64,000 bases of DNA from Hepsetus odoe (taxonomy: Eukaryota; Chordata; Actinopteri; Characiformes; Hepsetidae). The notes beneath the pieces were generated by a model. It worked only from the letters and a program-made list of their open reading frames with translations. It did not search any database and was not told the DNA's origin. The position numbers and the translations under genes are program-made. Positions 1 to 12,424 of the stretch are shown piece by piece (the first letter of the stretch is position 1; each line of letters starts with the position of its first letter). The stretch is from the NCBI GenBank assembly GCA_017165825.1, contig CM029393.1, positions 4,649,468 through 4,713,467 of the forward strand, in the 5' to 3' direction.

Positions 1-1613
1 AGAGGGAGAAAAAAAATGGGGAGAGTGAGAAAAGGGGCCTAGTGAATAAATGAGAATGAGAGAGTGAAGGGAGTAAAAGAAAAGGGTGTGGAAGAGTACA
101 ATACAGACGGAGAAAGGCTCCTGGTTCGAGTTCTCTTCTTATAGGTTTGAAAGTGTGTAATAAAGGTTAAAGGGTTAAAGGTGGCAGTTCTAAGTCTTTG
201 CATTAAAACTTGGTCATGACGCCACCCTTTGTCATCCCTCTGTAAAGTGTGCTTTGAAGTCTTTTGTGTTTCAAAAGCTTCATGTCGTCCTCTTTCTCAT
301 AATTGTTCTCCTTGGGATGGTGTGTGGACCGCAGGAGATGGCATCTCATACTTGTGCTGGAATCTTGAATTGGCCTTCACTCTGTGGTCCCACTTTTCTC
401 CTGCTTTAATCTCCTCAGGGGTCTCTCTTTCTTTCTCTAGGCTGGAAAACATATCGCCTCTAGATCATCAAGGGCCACATCTTGGGTGGTTCTGCACCCC
501 CCCACGTCTCTCTCCCTTTCCCCAGAGATAATACGACGATTCAGGAAAATGCCACTTCCCGAGAAACACTGCGCCAGGTGTTCTCTCCGGATTGGTCGGA
601 CGGCTGCTCTTCTGGCTTGGGTACAGTGCAAGGCAATCTCCAGCTCCAATTATTTCAGCCTCAAAAGCGAGAGAGGGACGAGGGTTCTGGCTTGAAAAAA
701 GCTCTTTTGAGGCAAGGGCTTGGAAAGGAATGAATTGGAATGAAAAGTGCTTTTCAGCAGGGCTGAAGTCCTGAGAAATTCTAGTACAATTACCAGGCAA
801 AAAAAAAGAAGAAGAAAGAAACACACACTCCGAACTCTTCCTGTGACAGAGGGAGGGAGTGGCGAAAAAGAGTCTGGAACTGATGAGGCCAAAAAAGCGA
901 CTGCACGAGTCTAAGAATTTTTTTAAACTAAGTTTTACGAAACATAGTTTGATGTTTTAAAAAAGCCTTCATGAGAGTAATTGGTTTTCTTTTGGAAGCT
1001 GCCCTGTGAGGACTGAGAAGCGGCTCGTTGGTGCGATTCTTTTCTTCTCTTTGGCGTTTTGTTCCTAGAGCTCTTGCCGGGATTATCCATCACTGGGACA
1101 GGAGGAGGGAATGCCCAGCCTGGCTCCTGCAGGACACCCGGCAGGTGCAGCATCCGTCTCTTCGTTCCATAGCTGGACAAAGCACTCGCTTTGGTCCCTC
1201 TCCTCCTTTCTCCATCCTCTTGTCTCCTGGCTTCTCTGGCTGCTCATTTTCTCTTCAGCGAAAAAAAAAAAAAACGAGTGGGAGAGTGCAGTGTGGGGGA
1301 AAGAGAGAGAAAGAACAAGAGAGATGGGAGTGTGACATTAAAAATGAGGAGAAAGTTGAATGAATTCATATAGAAGAAGTCATATGAGGGAGGGATGCAG
1401 AGAGGGATACAAGCGGGGTATCGTGTCCCACACACACTCCCCTGTGCCTGGGAAAAAGTGTAGGATGGAGCGAAAGGAATAGAGTGGTGGAGGAGGTGGT
1501 GATTCAGCCGACAGCCTCATCTCTCTTCATTGCAACCCTCTCTCTTTCTCTTTCGTTCTGACTCGCTATGCTTAAAGCCAGCTCATGCTCACTGAGGGTC
1601 CTTTTCTCCCCTC
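1..1613. other. Intergenic, purine/pyrimidine-skewed sequence, no gene
   Basis: Long runs of G/A-rich and then C/T-rich sequence. Short ORFs on both strands are not recognisable proteins and have low-complexity composition. I see no supported exon. Confidence 0.6.
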
Positions 1614-1653
1614 CCTCTTTCTCTCTCTCTTTTCTGTCTCTTTCTCTGTTTCT

Positions 1654-1687
<34 letters not shown>

Positions 1688-1711
1688 TACACACACACAC
1701 ACACACACACA
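1614..1711. repeat. Compound (CT)n(CA)n microsatellite
   Basis: An interrupted CT tract passes directly into a CA tract ending at 1711. Confidence 0.95.
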
Positions 1712-1805
1712 TTCAGTTCATTATAATTCACTGGTTCTTACCATGACACGCTTCACTAACCCACTCAGCGAGACCAGGCAAAGCGAGACACAGAATTCTA
1801 ATGCA

Positions 1806-1821
1806 AGAGAGAGAGAGAGAG

Positions 1822-1883
<62 letters not shown>

Positions 1884-1894
1884 AGAGAGAGAGA
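1806..1894. repeat. (GA)n microsatellite
   Basis: About 90 bases of nearly pure GA with a few interruptions. It is complementary to the CT tract about 130 bases upstream. Confidence 0.97.
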
Positions 1895-2338
1895 AATGGG
1901 GGAAGCAAATGCAGACCAGCAGGTGTCCTCTCTCTCGTTCATGCCCATCTGTCTAAAAAGAGTCCAGCCTTTCCAGAGCATGCTCTACTTTGTTCGTTCA
2001 GTCCCTTCTTACATGGCCCGACTCATCTGACTGAAAAATACTTCATTCAGCGAAGGGCCACACAGCCTGGTGAGAACAAATAATCCAGACAGCGCAGCAG
2101 GAGAGGAAAACATTTCATTTGTTTTTTTCTCCCATTACAAACATCGGTTATTCTGTTCCATCTTACCTCAATGAGGGAAAAACCAAGCTGGGATGGTAAA
2201 GATAAACACCTGCCTCTACATACATAGAGTTTCACATTGAGTGGACTGTGCAATGCAAGAAAGGGTTGCTCTGTTGCAAGGTAAAAACAGCACTTAACTC
2301 AACAGTCATGTGTTTGACAATGCAGAAAGGTCAGACCT
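1895..2338. other. Intergenic, nothing recognised
   Basis: Unique sequence between the GA tract and the first SINE, with no supported feature. Confidence 0.6.
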
Positions 2339-2340
2339 GT

Positions 2341-2578
2341 GGGCGGCGGTGGCCTAGTGGTTAGGGAGTTGGCCCTGGAGCAGAAGATTGTGGGTTCGAT
2401 TCCCTCACCATTAGATTGCCCTGAGGTACCCTTGAGCAAGGTACCATTGCCATCACTCCTCCATTTTCAATAGCTGTTGCACGTGGGTATATGGGTGAAA
2501 CGCAGCACAACACAACAAGCTGTGTTGCGTTCACCTTTCAATTCACAATGACAAGGGTATTCACTTTCACTTTCACTG
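2341..2578 (+). mobile_element. tRNA-derived SINE, family 1
   Basis: A tRNA-like head carries a pol III A box (TGGCCTAGTGG, 2350-2360) and B box (GGTTCGATTCC, 2393-2403). It is followed by the body motif CCTGAGGTACCCTTGAGCAAGG and a tail rich in TTCACT repeats. The same order recurs at several places in this window on both strands, which shows it is dispersed. It is not a functional tRNA gene: the sequence after the B box does not fold back onto the 5' end. Confidence 0.88.
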
Positions 2579-3299
2579 TGAAGCTTTAGGAAGCCATGTC
2601 AGCTGTTTCAATAGAAAAAGTGACATATCACCTATTTCATGTCATAACATTGTAGCCACCAGTCTTCTGTGTGGTTTGAAAATGGGCAAAAAATAAACTC
2701 ATACAGAAACTAATCAAGTAGAAACTACTTAGGTAGGTAACAGAGAATGTACTGGTTGGTGTTACTGAATTCAGATAACAGATAACTTTTATTTTCTACG
2801 AAATTCACAAGCTAATAAAGTTCAAACATAAATCACAAATTTAGGGAGCACTGCTCAGAGTTTGCTAAGAAAGGAAAAGAATGCAGTTAATTTTATATTG
2901 GTGCCATGCTTTCCTACATCTAGTCCTAGATTCTTGTCTACGCAGGGCCTGTGCCATTTATTGCAGTGGTGTCTTCATGACCTGACATTGTTGAGGTGTT
3001 TATGAAAAATAAAGCTTTTGAAATCCATGGTAGCTTCATTTCAAAGCAGAAAAGCTCCCAATTCGAGGAGTCACCTTGCCTTTATTCCTTTTATGTAATG
3101 TTTTTGAAACCATGCTACCATTAGTTTTGCTAGGTGTAGAACAGAAGTCAGACCAAGATTTGTAGCATTAGTTAGTAATTAGTTGAGCATCGGACTAGGC
3201 ACGATTAATGATCATTGACTTGCAATTTAAACGATGGTTGTGGTGCTAGTTTTAGCATGTTCTTAAAAGCTGTTAGTGTTTAAATACAACTTTACTAAA
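2579..3299. other. Intergenic AT-rich sequence, nothing recognised
   Basis: No exon, repeat or hairpin that I can support. Confidence 0.6.
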
Positions 3300-3424
3300 A
3301 ATGGTTCAAAACATTCAGACACATCTCATCGTAGACGTACATACTATAATCTCAGGAAACTAGTATGAAATGTAATGTTTAAATGTCAACAAACTACAAG
3401 ACATCATGCTTTTGATAACCACAG

Positions 3425-3800
3425 GAGCATCAAAATTGATGTCTATGGAGTGGAAAAAGGTTATTTGATTGAAGAGGTGCAGCTTACTTTTGCATCATGC
3501 TGAATCATGCAACATGTACCCATGGAACCATTCTGGTTATTGTGATCGGTACAGTGTGTGATGTATGGTGGCAGTGTTATGATGTGAGGAATGAATACCT
3601 ACCACAAATGAGTGTCATCGAAACTCATTGAAGAATGTCTGAACAGCATGGTGTATCTGAACATTATTGCTGACCACATTCTTCTTTTCAGGGTAACTCT
3701 CAGGTGGACACTCCTAACATGATTTCATAAGGCTTTTAACCACTGAATGAGGTGGAAGGGCTGTTCACAGAAAAAGTGTAAAGCCATTCAGTTTGCAGCA
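3425..3800 (+). mobile_element. Degenerate Tc1/mariner-like transposase remnant
   Basis: The segment tatggtggcagtgttatgatg resembles the Tc1-family GGGSIMLWG region with a stop and substitutions. The downstream segment (catggtgtatctgaacattattgctgacc, 3649-3677) has the look of fish Tc1 elements. There are no intact reading frame and no clear terminal repeats. Boundaries are approximate. Confidence 0.4.
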
Positions 3801-3965
3801 ACTGTACTATTAAGGTGCAACCAGCTACTAGATTTTTTAAATGAATAAATGATTCAGTATATTCAGTAAATAATTATAGATTGTCCCAGGAGATGCTATA
3901 ATGTATTACAAAGTCAAGTTCAAAGATGAGCAGCTGTTGCTGTTATCAGCCTTACTGGAATCTAG

Positions 3966-4210
3966 GGGTAGCAGTAATCTAGTTGTTACAGTCTAGGCCC
4001 TAGGAACAGGTCTTGGATTTCAATCCTGAACTAGTAGGTTGCCCTGAGGTACCCTTGAACAAGGTACCGCCCCCATCATTGCTTCCTGAGCGCTGGATCT
4101 GGCTGCCCACTAGTTAACTGTAGAGGATGCATTTCATTGTGGTTCACGATGTGCTTTGCTGTGTATTCACAATGACAAATAGTCAATTTCACTTAACTTC
4201 ATTTCACTTT
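3966..4210 (+). mobile_element. Old tRNA-derived SINE, family 1
   Basis: A diverged head (gtagcagtaatctagttgtt), the body motif CCTGAGGTACCCTTGAACAAGG and the TTCACTT-rich tail are in the same order as the copy at 2.3 kb. The B box is decayed, so the copy is old. Confidence 0.82.
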
Positions 4211-4951
4211 AAGCTTACTGAGTTGAGCCTCTATTGGCAAGTATTTGTTAAAAAGCCCAGCTACAAAAACTAGTCTGAGACAAGCAAACAGCCAGGTTAA
4301 GTTCTGATCTTATACAAAAATACTAAACTAGCAACAAGCACAAATGCTATTTTTACTTAATATAAGAATTATTTAAATTGAAGAGTTATTAGTGAGCTGC
4401 CAGATCACTGTTAGTGCCCAGGCAGTGTGTCTGATTGCCTGGTTTAGCTAATTTATAGCTGAACCTGCTACGATCTTTGGCCGAAACAGATATTTCAGCC
4501 CGTAATTATTACATTGCATCAAACAAATCCGCAAAATCCCACAAAAGGGCAGCCAGTGCTATTCTGGGCTATGTGTTATCCACTTTCAGCGTTATGAGAA
4601 AGTTTGCTTTTCTTAAATGTCAGACAGTAAAGAAGTGGCCCTGTGTGACCTGCCATGGAACTGCGGTTATTATTATTAAAAATCAGACTCGTTCACTATA
4701 TAAGTGCCAGTGCCCTTTTCAGTGATATGATTGACAATGATGCAAGGCCTGCAGGACTGCATGTGAACATGTGAGTGTGCTTGTGCATTTGTGTGTGTGT
4801 GCGATTGTGTGTGGAGTGATTTTCTTTCTTTTTCTGCCACTCTCACAGTCCCTCTCTTTCTGTCGCTGTGTATACATAGATTAGAGATGCAATAAAACTG
4901 TCATATGGGGAATGCGTCTGTCACTGATTCCTGCAGGAAGCGTTTGAGCCC
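4211..4951. other. Intergenic, nothing recognised
   Basis: Unique AT-rich sequence with no supported gene. Confidence 0.55.
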
Positions 4952-4965
4952 CACGCGCGTGCACA

Positions 4966-5027
<62 letters not shown>

Positions 5028-5033
5028 ACACAC

Positions 5034-5081
<48 letters not shown>
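4952..5081. repeat. Long (CA)n microsatellite with a CG-alternating edge
   Basis: About 125 bases of alternating purine/pyrimidine. It starts with a GCGCGTGCACACGCGC segment and has two small interruptions near 5026-5036. The alternation favours left-handed DNA. Confidence 0.97.
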
Positions 5082-5082
<1 letters not shown>

Positions 5083-7078
5083 TTATCAGCTATGCCCAAG
5101 CCCCCCTTTTCCCAACTCTCATTTAATTAAAGTTGGATTCTGCTTAGAATCATTCAGTGTATTGAACTGCTCCTGATGAGAGGATAGTGCAATGATGAAG
5201 GCACATTACAACTATTTTCATTTGTTTTCCACACCCACACACACAGATATGCACATAGAGACACACACACAGAAAGACCAAACAGCATTGTTTAATATGT
5301 TTTGTTTTTTTGTTTTTTTTTACAAACCATGGTAGTTCAGCTGTGGCATGTCATATATGGACTCCATGAGCAGGCTAGAGTAGAGTAGAGTAGAGGAGCA
5401 CAGCACTGGTCACTGAGGCAAAGGGAACTGACATTGATAAAGAAGCCAATAACTAGCCATTATCCCCAAAGTGTCAAACTAGTGCTGCATCAATACTGCA
5501 CACTTCATGCTGAACTACCTGTGCAATTGCTGTGTGCCATCTTCTTCCTTCCTCTTCCAAGACCACTTGACAGATGCTGGCAGATGGATGTTAGTGACAC
5601 AGCTGTATCAAGTTTATAAAAAAGAGAAAAAAATGGTCGCTTCACAGGCTAAACAGATGACAGGAGTGCTTAAACTTGAGCATTATTAGGAAGGACACAT
5701 CAGAGAGGCAGCCCACGCAGTCCAGGCCAACTAACCGCACCTCCAGATGCCCATGCAACCCTTCTTGTCCATGGAGCATTCCCTTTTTGCCAAGCAGCCT
5801 TTAGGTCTGTGAAGATGAAAGAGCAATATATGCCTCGGCTCTGCTGTACGCTGCAGTAGCTGTGAGAGGAAGCTTGCAGAAGTTCTAAAAGTAGGCCCAT
5901 GTCAGACGTGCCTTAGACTGGGACACACATTGCTCCGGCTTTCAGACTCATTTCCTTTCTTGCCGATTTCACGGCGAATCTTCTGCACGTCTCGATGCAC
6001 CACACATTACATTCTTATATTTTCCACTTCAAAGGAGACAAAACTCCTGCTGTGCTTTAAGGTTTTGGTGCAAAAAAACTGGGTGGGTCTCCAAAGCTCA
6101 GCACGCATGTCTCCTCTACTGGGGAGTGACGAATGAAGAACAAGCTACACATTTTGCCGGCTGTTTGCTTTGGTGAATTTCAGAGAATGCTGGAAAAGCA
6201 GCTGTTTATATCTACTTTTAAGTTATCTCTCACTAACATCTGTTGCAGTGGTCACATTTCTGAATGTCCAGAGCTGCTACCAACTTGGTGTTCCACCCAC
6301 CAGCTGAAGCTGAACCAGTGCTTGATTAAAATATAAGGCAACCTGGTGTCTTTCTCTTTTCTTCTTAGACTGTGAATATTTAACAACTTCCTGTTGTGGC
6401 TTCTTTTCTTTGAATTATCAAAGCACAGCAGGAGTCAGAGTCAATCAACCACTGTCATTCTGTCTGTCCAGCTGTCTACAAGAACGCTCGCTGGGGGGAG
6501 AATGCCAGAGTAGGAGAAACAACACATACCATAAAAACAATATAGTGAACGGTCTGTTAAACCAGACCTGGGTAGAGGCTTCAGCATCCTTGTATCACCA
6601 TGACTGCTTGTATCATCTGTTATTTGAGTTCTTTTACCTGAATTACCTGAATGTTGATCTGTTTAGTCAATATATAAAACATTCATAGCCCATGTTCATT
6701 TATACAGTTTGGTTATGTTTAAGCTAGTTGTTCAGACATCATAGCTAACAAAACAATTTACCTTTCCCTTCTGACAAAACAAAGTGCAATGCAAAATTGA
6801 ATCTTAAAAAAATTGTACCGTGTTTATTTTCTTTGAGCTTATGGAGTAAATTAGTAATGGTTAGCTGTAGTTTAAAGTCACTTGTTACTTGAGCAACCAG
6901 TGCTCAGAGGAATAAAATTCTGAAAAAAGTATTATCTCAGCCAATCAGATTGTGCCGGAGGTACTTACCTGTGTAAGCCATGTTTACTTACATTATTCAA
7001 TGCAAGATGAAGGACTATTAAACAAAAGGATCAAGACTGATGGTGAAACCCTTAACATTTATTTTGGAACAATATCTT
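5082..7078. other. Intergenic, nothing recognised
   Basis: The longest ORFs are below 95 codons and are not recognisable. A short TAGAG tandem (about four units) sits near 5378-5398. Confidence 0.55.
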
Positions 7079-8079
7079 TTTACAAGAAGAAGAAGAAGAA
7101 GGCATGTCCAGATGTTCAGAAGAAGAGAAGGAAGGGTAGTGGAGTGGAAGTGAGGGTATGAACTTTGAATGTTGGCAGCATGATTGGTAAAGAGTAGTAA
7201 GGCCAGGTGTATTGCAGGTTTTTAAAGTTTTTTTTAAGTTGTTTTACCATGGTTCTTGTTTGCCATGGTATTGGACAGGTTGACCAGCAAGGTTAGAAAG
7301 GAGTCAGACAAGGTTAGACATGGACTGTGATGTTTGCTGATGATATTGTGATATGTAGTGAGAGTAAGGAGCAGCTTGAGGAGAACCTGGAGAGATGATG
7401 ATATGCTCTAGAGAGAAGAGGAATTGCAAGTGAGTAAGACAAAGACAGAATGCATGAGTGTGAATGAAAGGGAGGAAAGTGGAGTGGTTAAGAGGCAGGG
7501 AGTAGAGGTGTCCAAGGTGGAGGAATTTAAATACTTGGGATCAGCAGTTCAAAGTAATGTGGAGTGTGGAAGAGAGGTGAAGAGGTGCAGGCAGGTTGGA
7601 ATGAGTGGAGAAGAATGGCAGTAGTGATCTATGACAGAAGAATACCAGCAAGAGTGAAAAGAAAGGTTTACAGGATGGTAGTGAGAACAGCTATGCTATA
7701 CAGGATAGAGACAGTGGTGCTGACGAAATGGCAGAGTTAAAGATGCTAAGATTTTCTTTGACTGAAGCGGACAGGATTAGAAATTAGAACATTAGAGGGA
7801 CAGCTCAGGGTGGACATTTAGAGACAAAGTTAGAGAAGAAAGGTTGCGTTGGTTTGGACAGTACAGAGGAGAGACAAGGATTATATCAGAAGAAGGATGC
7901 TGAGGATGATGCGGTCCGGCAAGAGCAAAAGAAGAAACCAAAAGAGAAGGTTTATGGATGTTGTGAAAGAGGACATACAGGCACTTGGTTTGCAGAAAAA
8001 AGATGCAGAGGACAGGAAGAAATGGAGACGGTTGATCCGCTGTGGCGACCCTTAATGGGAGCAGCCGAAAAAAGAACAT
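7079..8079 (+). mobile_element. RTE-like non-LTR retrotransposon, internally deleted copy
   Basis: The 5' part, with several stops, encodes the VRV-TLNVGSMIGK start of an endonuclease domain near 7150-7185. After a large deletion, a reverse-transcriptase active-site stretch appears (FADDIVIC, near 7328-7352). It is followed by VSKTKTECMSVNERE, EFKYLGSAVQSNVECGREVK and the C-terminal DVVKEDIQALGL...RRLIRCGDP at 7955-8051. The typical RTE-type end, ggagcagccgaaaaaagaa, follows the stop. Frameshifts and stops make it inactive. The same protein segments occur on the minus strand at 29-30 kb and 32-34 kb. Confidence 0.85.
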
Positions 8080-8089
8080 CTGGAGGATG

Positions 8090-8165
8090 CTTTTTTTCTA
8101 CACTGACTGGGTCTCTGCAAAGCTGTTTTGTGATGATGTCTGTGGTGAAAAATTATATACAGGTA
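8090..8165 (+). repeat. Remnant of a fish retroposon 3' tail
   Basis: The stretch tctgcaaagctgttttgtgatgatgtctgtggt resembles the shared 3' tail (tctgtaaagctgctttgtgac) seen more clearly at 12.83 kb. Short and diverged. Confidence 0.35.
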
Positions 8166-9539
8166 CAGCATGAGTAAACAGTCAAAAGAAACACACAAGA
8201 TCTTGCTTGTTTAACAATGCATTTGAACATTTAGCAGTGTGTACTACTGGTAGAGAGTAATAAAAATAAAAAAATATTATTCTATACACAGATTAGCTGC
8301 AACATTGAAACTACTGACAGGTGAGGTGAATAACACTGATTCACTCATTTTACTGATACATTAAAATGCAACCAAATAGTCATATCTTGAAGTTATCTAA
8401 ATTTTATTTATCTCGGTGCCCAGACTTCTGTCACTGGTTTACTGATTCTCTTTCCTTGGGCCACTTTTGGTGGGTAGTAAACACTTTTAGTGTTTTGTAA
8501 ATGCTCTGAATGTCTATTAGCCAACACAGACAAACTCTATCAGATCCTTACACTTGGCTATTTTTCTTTCTAGCATGTGAACTTCAAGAACGGACTACTC
8601 CTTTGCTACCCACACATTGACAGTTGCCACTCTCATAAGAAAATTAAAGCAATTCACCTCTCAGTGCCTAATATGTTGTAGTTCAAACAGAACATCCATC
8701 AGCACTCTCAGAAAATTTACTTTTTAGGTAACAATACAGTATAGCTACAGTTGTACTCACAATGTTTTGTGTTCAGTAATATAAATTAGGAAACATAATT
8801 GGATCACTTGTTGCAGTTACTGTTTTTAGTTACACTAAGCCCATGTATTGACTTCAAAGTGTTTAATTAGTTTTCTCCATTAAAAAGTGAAGTCATGAGA
8901 AGGCAAGTGTGCTGCCCACCCTTATTTTTAAAAATGCATTTCTTACGTCTCTCTGTTCAAGTTAGAATGATTTTACATTGCCTACACTCAAAGTAAACAT
9001 CCAGCCCATAAACTGCTTATATATTTCACTTTGTTATATCAATGGTGAAAAATGAAAACTGACAAATAATTATTGGCATATAAAATAAATTGGGATAGGC
9101 TGAAAATAGCTGTATTATTTCTATAGAAAGATCCTATAGCTCCCAAAGCTTTAGTTACAGGCAACAAAAAGCTACTCTAAAGTTCATGCATCTGGCGCAC
9201 TATATATATTGTAATTTCTAATGGGATGTAATACTTTCTTAACCCATCTTGCTTCATCTTTGCAAGTGAACCTCTCTTAGAAGCATTAAGCCTCATGCTA
9301 CCAACCCATTTGCATGGAAGCAATTTTCAAACCAATTCTTGGATAAATATGAGTGTAGACTCTTTTTCTCTGTCTGCTTCTTTCATCAATTCTCTAATAA
9401 ACAGAAGGAAAGGAAAGGCAAGAAAGGGATCTCATTAAGGCGTTGTATTAGACAGATATTAAAGCTCTATCTTTCATGTGGGCCGAGGGGCATTTTCACA
9501 CTCACACTCAAATGTGTAAATTTCCCATAAATCACTTGG
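8166..9539. other. Intergenic AT-rich sequence, nothing recognised
   Basis: No exon, repeat family or ORF that I can support. Confidence 0.55.
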
Positions 9540-10920
9540 GGACATTCGCTTCACAGGCCGGCCGAGGGGAAACCCCCCTCCAGGGAGACAAGTTCTCTTT
9601 CATTTCGCAACACTTTCTCTTTGCTCTGCCTTTCTCCTCCTCCGCCGCCTCCCTTTTTTTCATCCACTTTCATCAGCCTGGTGTCACTTGAAAGGCAGCA
9701 GCTACAGAGGGGGAAAGAGGAGGCCTATATAGCGGGGCTTCCTTCAGAAGATGTGCTACATGAATAAAAACCCAAGTGCAGGGAGTTAACCAAGTGAATC
9801 AAGCAGTAATCCGTTAAGGATTCAGGCAGGTGGAGGGGAGCCCGAGTCCCTGTTCGCTCAGTCTTTTTTTTCTTTCCAGAATCCTGCAGACTCGAAAGAT
9901 GGTTGGAGCAGGAATACATGGTGCCACCCAATCCCATCTTGCACAGTGCTTCCTCTTCATGGCCCGCCGTCTCTCTCCCACAGCTGCACTCCGCAGACAC
10001 GGTTTGCCGCTCAATTATCTGCTGCGCCCCTTTTGTTCTCAACCCCCCCTCCAGTCTTTGCTCCCGTGGATGTCTAACCGGGGGAATGGCAGTCATGGTG
10101 TGTGGAGCCGCAGAATGTGATAGGAGGGCCTGTGTGAAATTCCTTTCATGGGGGACTAGCTTGCACATTTCCCCCTCTTTTTTTTCTGGAAGCCACAGCT
10201 AATTTTACGCACTCTTATCTGGCCCCCTTCTCTGGCAAGGCAGCTACTTCCTCATGGCTCGTAAGCAGTGGGCCATTTGCCATGCTCAGAGAGAGGAAAG
10301 AGGGCAGAAAGGAAAAGAGAATGAAAAAAGGAGAGCAAGAAGAGAGAGAGGGTTCACAGTACTCCTTGGGGTTTCTCCCTACATACAGGGAAGAGGTGCC
10401 TCTCCCCCTGTTTCCATGGTAGCGGCTAGCTTTATTAGAATCCCATTCCAGATGCGGCATGACACCCCCTCCCTCCCCTCCAACACTCCTGCCAATAGCC
10501 CCCCCACACACACCCACCCTTCACTGCACCTCTCTCCACTTGCTCTGACCGGCAAGCAACAGTCTTCCACCCCCCACCCTCCCCCAGCTAGGGTAGACAA
10601 GCATCCCAGCGCATTTCCAGCGGTTAAGAAACTTGTCAAAAATGAGAGATGGGGCAAGGCGCTGCTAAATGAAGCGTAATGGGATAACCTCCACACGATT
10701 TCACACTTCGATAGCCTGTGGTACCGCCGCCACCTTAGCCACTCGTGAGGCAACCCATCCTGCATGCAGCACAGAGGAAACTGCCTGTCACAAAATGCAT
10801 CCCTGTCTGCTTGCATGCCCCGTGGCCTCAGCCTACACCCCTCACGCAAAACAAGACACCTTCGGCCGGGTGTAAATCAAAAGGCTTCGCCTTGACAATG
10901 TCATTCGCCACTGACGCATA
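9540..10920. other. GC-richer complex block, function unknown
   Basis: The base composition rises sharply above the flanks, with long stop-free stretches on both strands (up to about 155 codons). None of the encoded peptides is recognisable and they overlap each other on opposite strands, so they look like a by-product of composition. A TATATA at 9726-9731 sits after a pyrimidine-rich GC segment. The block could be a regulatory island or an unrecognised first exon. Confidence 0.4.
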
Positions 10921-11935
10921 CTAACGCTGATCTATGTCCTGTGTCTGAGCACTGGCTACAAAAAACACACACCATAGTCGAGTTTGATATATTTTGTTGG
11001 ACCTTTGCAGACAATTTGGCACAGTAATACTGTTTTACCATATCCAAAACCTATACTTGACACCCATTAGATCAGTCTGGCCATGTATACGTCACACTCA
11101 AAAGGCCCCGCTAAAATTCCATAGCTATAATAGCTACTTACTGCCCAAGCACACATGGGCCCCATCTCATACATCTATTATAATTATGAAGGTTTGGTGG
11201 TTTGCCACACTTCATGCATGCAGCTTAAAGACAGATAATAGCCCTCCAATCTGACGCCTGGAAAAGAGTGGGCAAGCAATTCTTGTTGCTGCTTTCTTTT
11301 TCTTGTTTTCTTTCCCCAGTCCAGTTATAGTGTGAGTATTTTCCTGGCCCATCCAGTGCCATACAATAGAGAGGCGCTGGGAATAGGGATTCAAGGACGC
11401 GTGTCGGAGAGAATACTAAACACTCCGCTGGGTATTACAAAAAGCCTTGTTATAGGCCGACTTGAACGTGTTTGTATTGCAGGCTCAAATGCTTCGGATT
11501 ATGGGGAATGTGACGGGAATGCAGAAGCCTGCCGGATGTGGTATGACCTTGTGATGAGGAAGAGGACAGCCATTTGTAGGGGGGGGGTCATAATAATATG
11601 AATAATATCACATTCATACAGGCATGCCCAGCTTGTGCTGATGAGGGTGATGAGGCCTTACAGGTTCTAATGAGCATATGCATGTGTATGTGTGAGAAAG
11701 AATAGACATTGTAATACAGATTGTGTATATAAGGCATTGTGTTATACTGTAGATAATATTTATTAGAAGTATTGTGACTGCATTGCAGACAACGCTGTTA
11801 TGTATGATGCCTCAAAGAATTTGCCAATTATATTTAAAGAATGGGTGTATATATCAAAAATGTTACCCAGAATGACAGATGTCCAGGTCATCTGTATTTG
11901 GATATAATGATGAATTTTCTTACATTTTATGCATT
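10921..11935. other. Intergenic, nothing recognised
   Basis: Unique sequence with no supported feature. Confidence 0.5.
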
Positions 11936-12164
11936 TTAAGCATATTCTTGTCATTGTGAAATGCAGCACAGCACAACAAAATTCAATCTCTGTGTTTCAG
12001 CCATACACACATGTGCAGCAGGGGGTAGCTATTGAAAGCCCCCGGGGAGCAGTGACAGGGACAGTACCTTGCTCAAGGGTACCTCAGGGCAACTGGTCTG
12101 GGATTCAAACCCACAACTTTCTGATCCTGGGGCCAACTCCCTAACCACTAGGCCACCGCTACCC
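11936..12164 (-). mobile_element. tRNA-derived SINE, family 1
   Basis: On the minus strand the head ggtggcctagtggttaggga, the B-box-like gggtttgaatcc, and CTGAGGTACCCTTGAGCAAGG are in the normal order. The tail ends in ttcacaatgacaagaat at the low-coordinate side. Confidence 0.88.
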
Positions 12165-12235
12165 CAGAAACATTTTACTTAACAAGGAAACCCCCTCTTT
12201 TTTACATATTGGTAAGCAGCCAGTTTCATAAATGT

Positions 12236-12424
12236 ATATTTACAGCATTTAGCAGATGCTCTTATTCAGAGTGACTTCCAATTCGTGATTACAAGAACAG
12301 TCCCCCTGGAGCAACTTTTGGGTTAAGGGTCTTGCTCAGGAGCCCAATGGTGGTAGTGCTAGAGGTGGGATTCAAACCTGGAATCCATAGGTGAGTATCC
12401 TACCACTAGATTACCACCACGCTT
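12236..12424 (-). mobile_element. tRNA-related SINE, family 2
   Basis: On the minus strand a head (gtggtggtaatctagtggta) is followed by a loop with a B-box-like gtttgaatccc, then gggctcctgagcaagaccctta. The 3' end agcatctgctaaatgctgta is widespread in fish retroposons. It is distinct from family 1 in head and tail. Confidence 0.75.

Noticed and set aside
2341..2412. tRNA gene at the SINE heads
   Set aside because: A and B boxes are present, but the acceptor stem cannot pair and the sequence continues into a dispersed SINE body seen many times in the window.
4881..5126. Frames encoding long CVCV or HTHT repeats, and SLSL/RERE repeats elsewhere
   Set aside because: These are translations of CA, TG and GA microsatellites.
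10254..10849. Overlapping open frames of 141 and 156 codons on opposite strands
   Set aside because: They overlap each other, are proline/serine- and arginine-rich by composition, and resemble nothing known.
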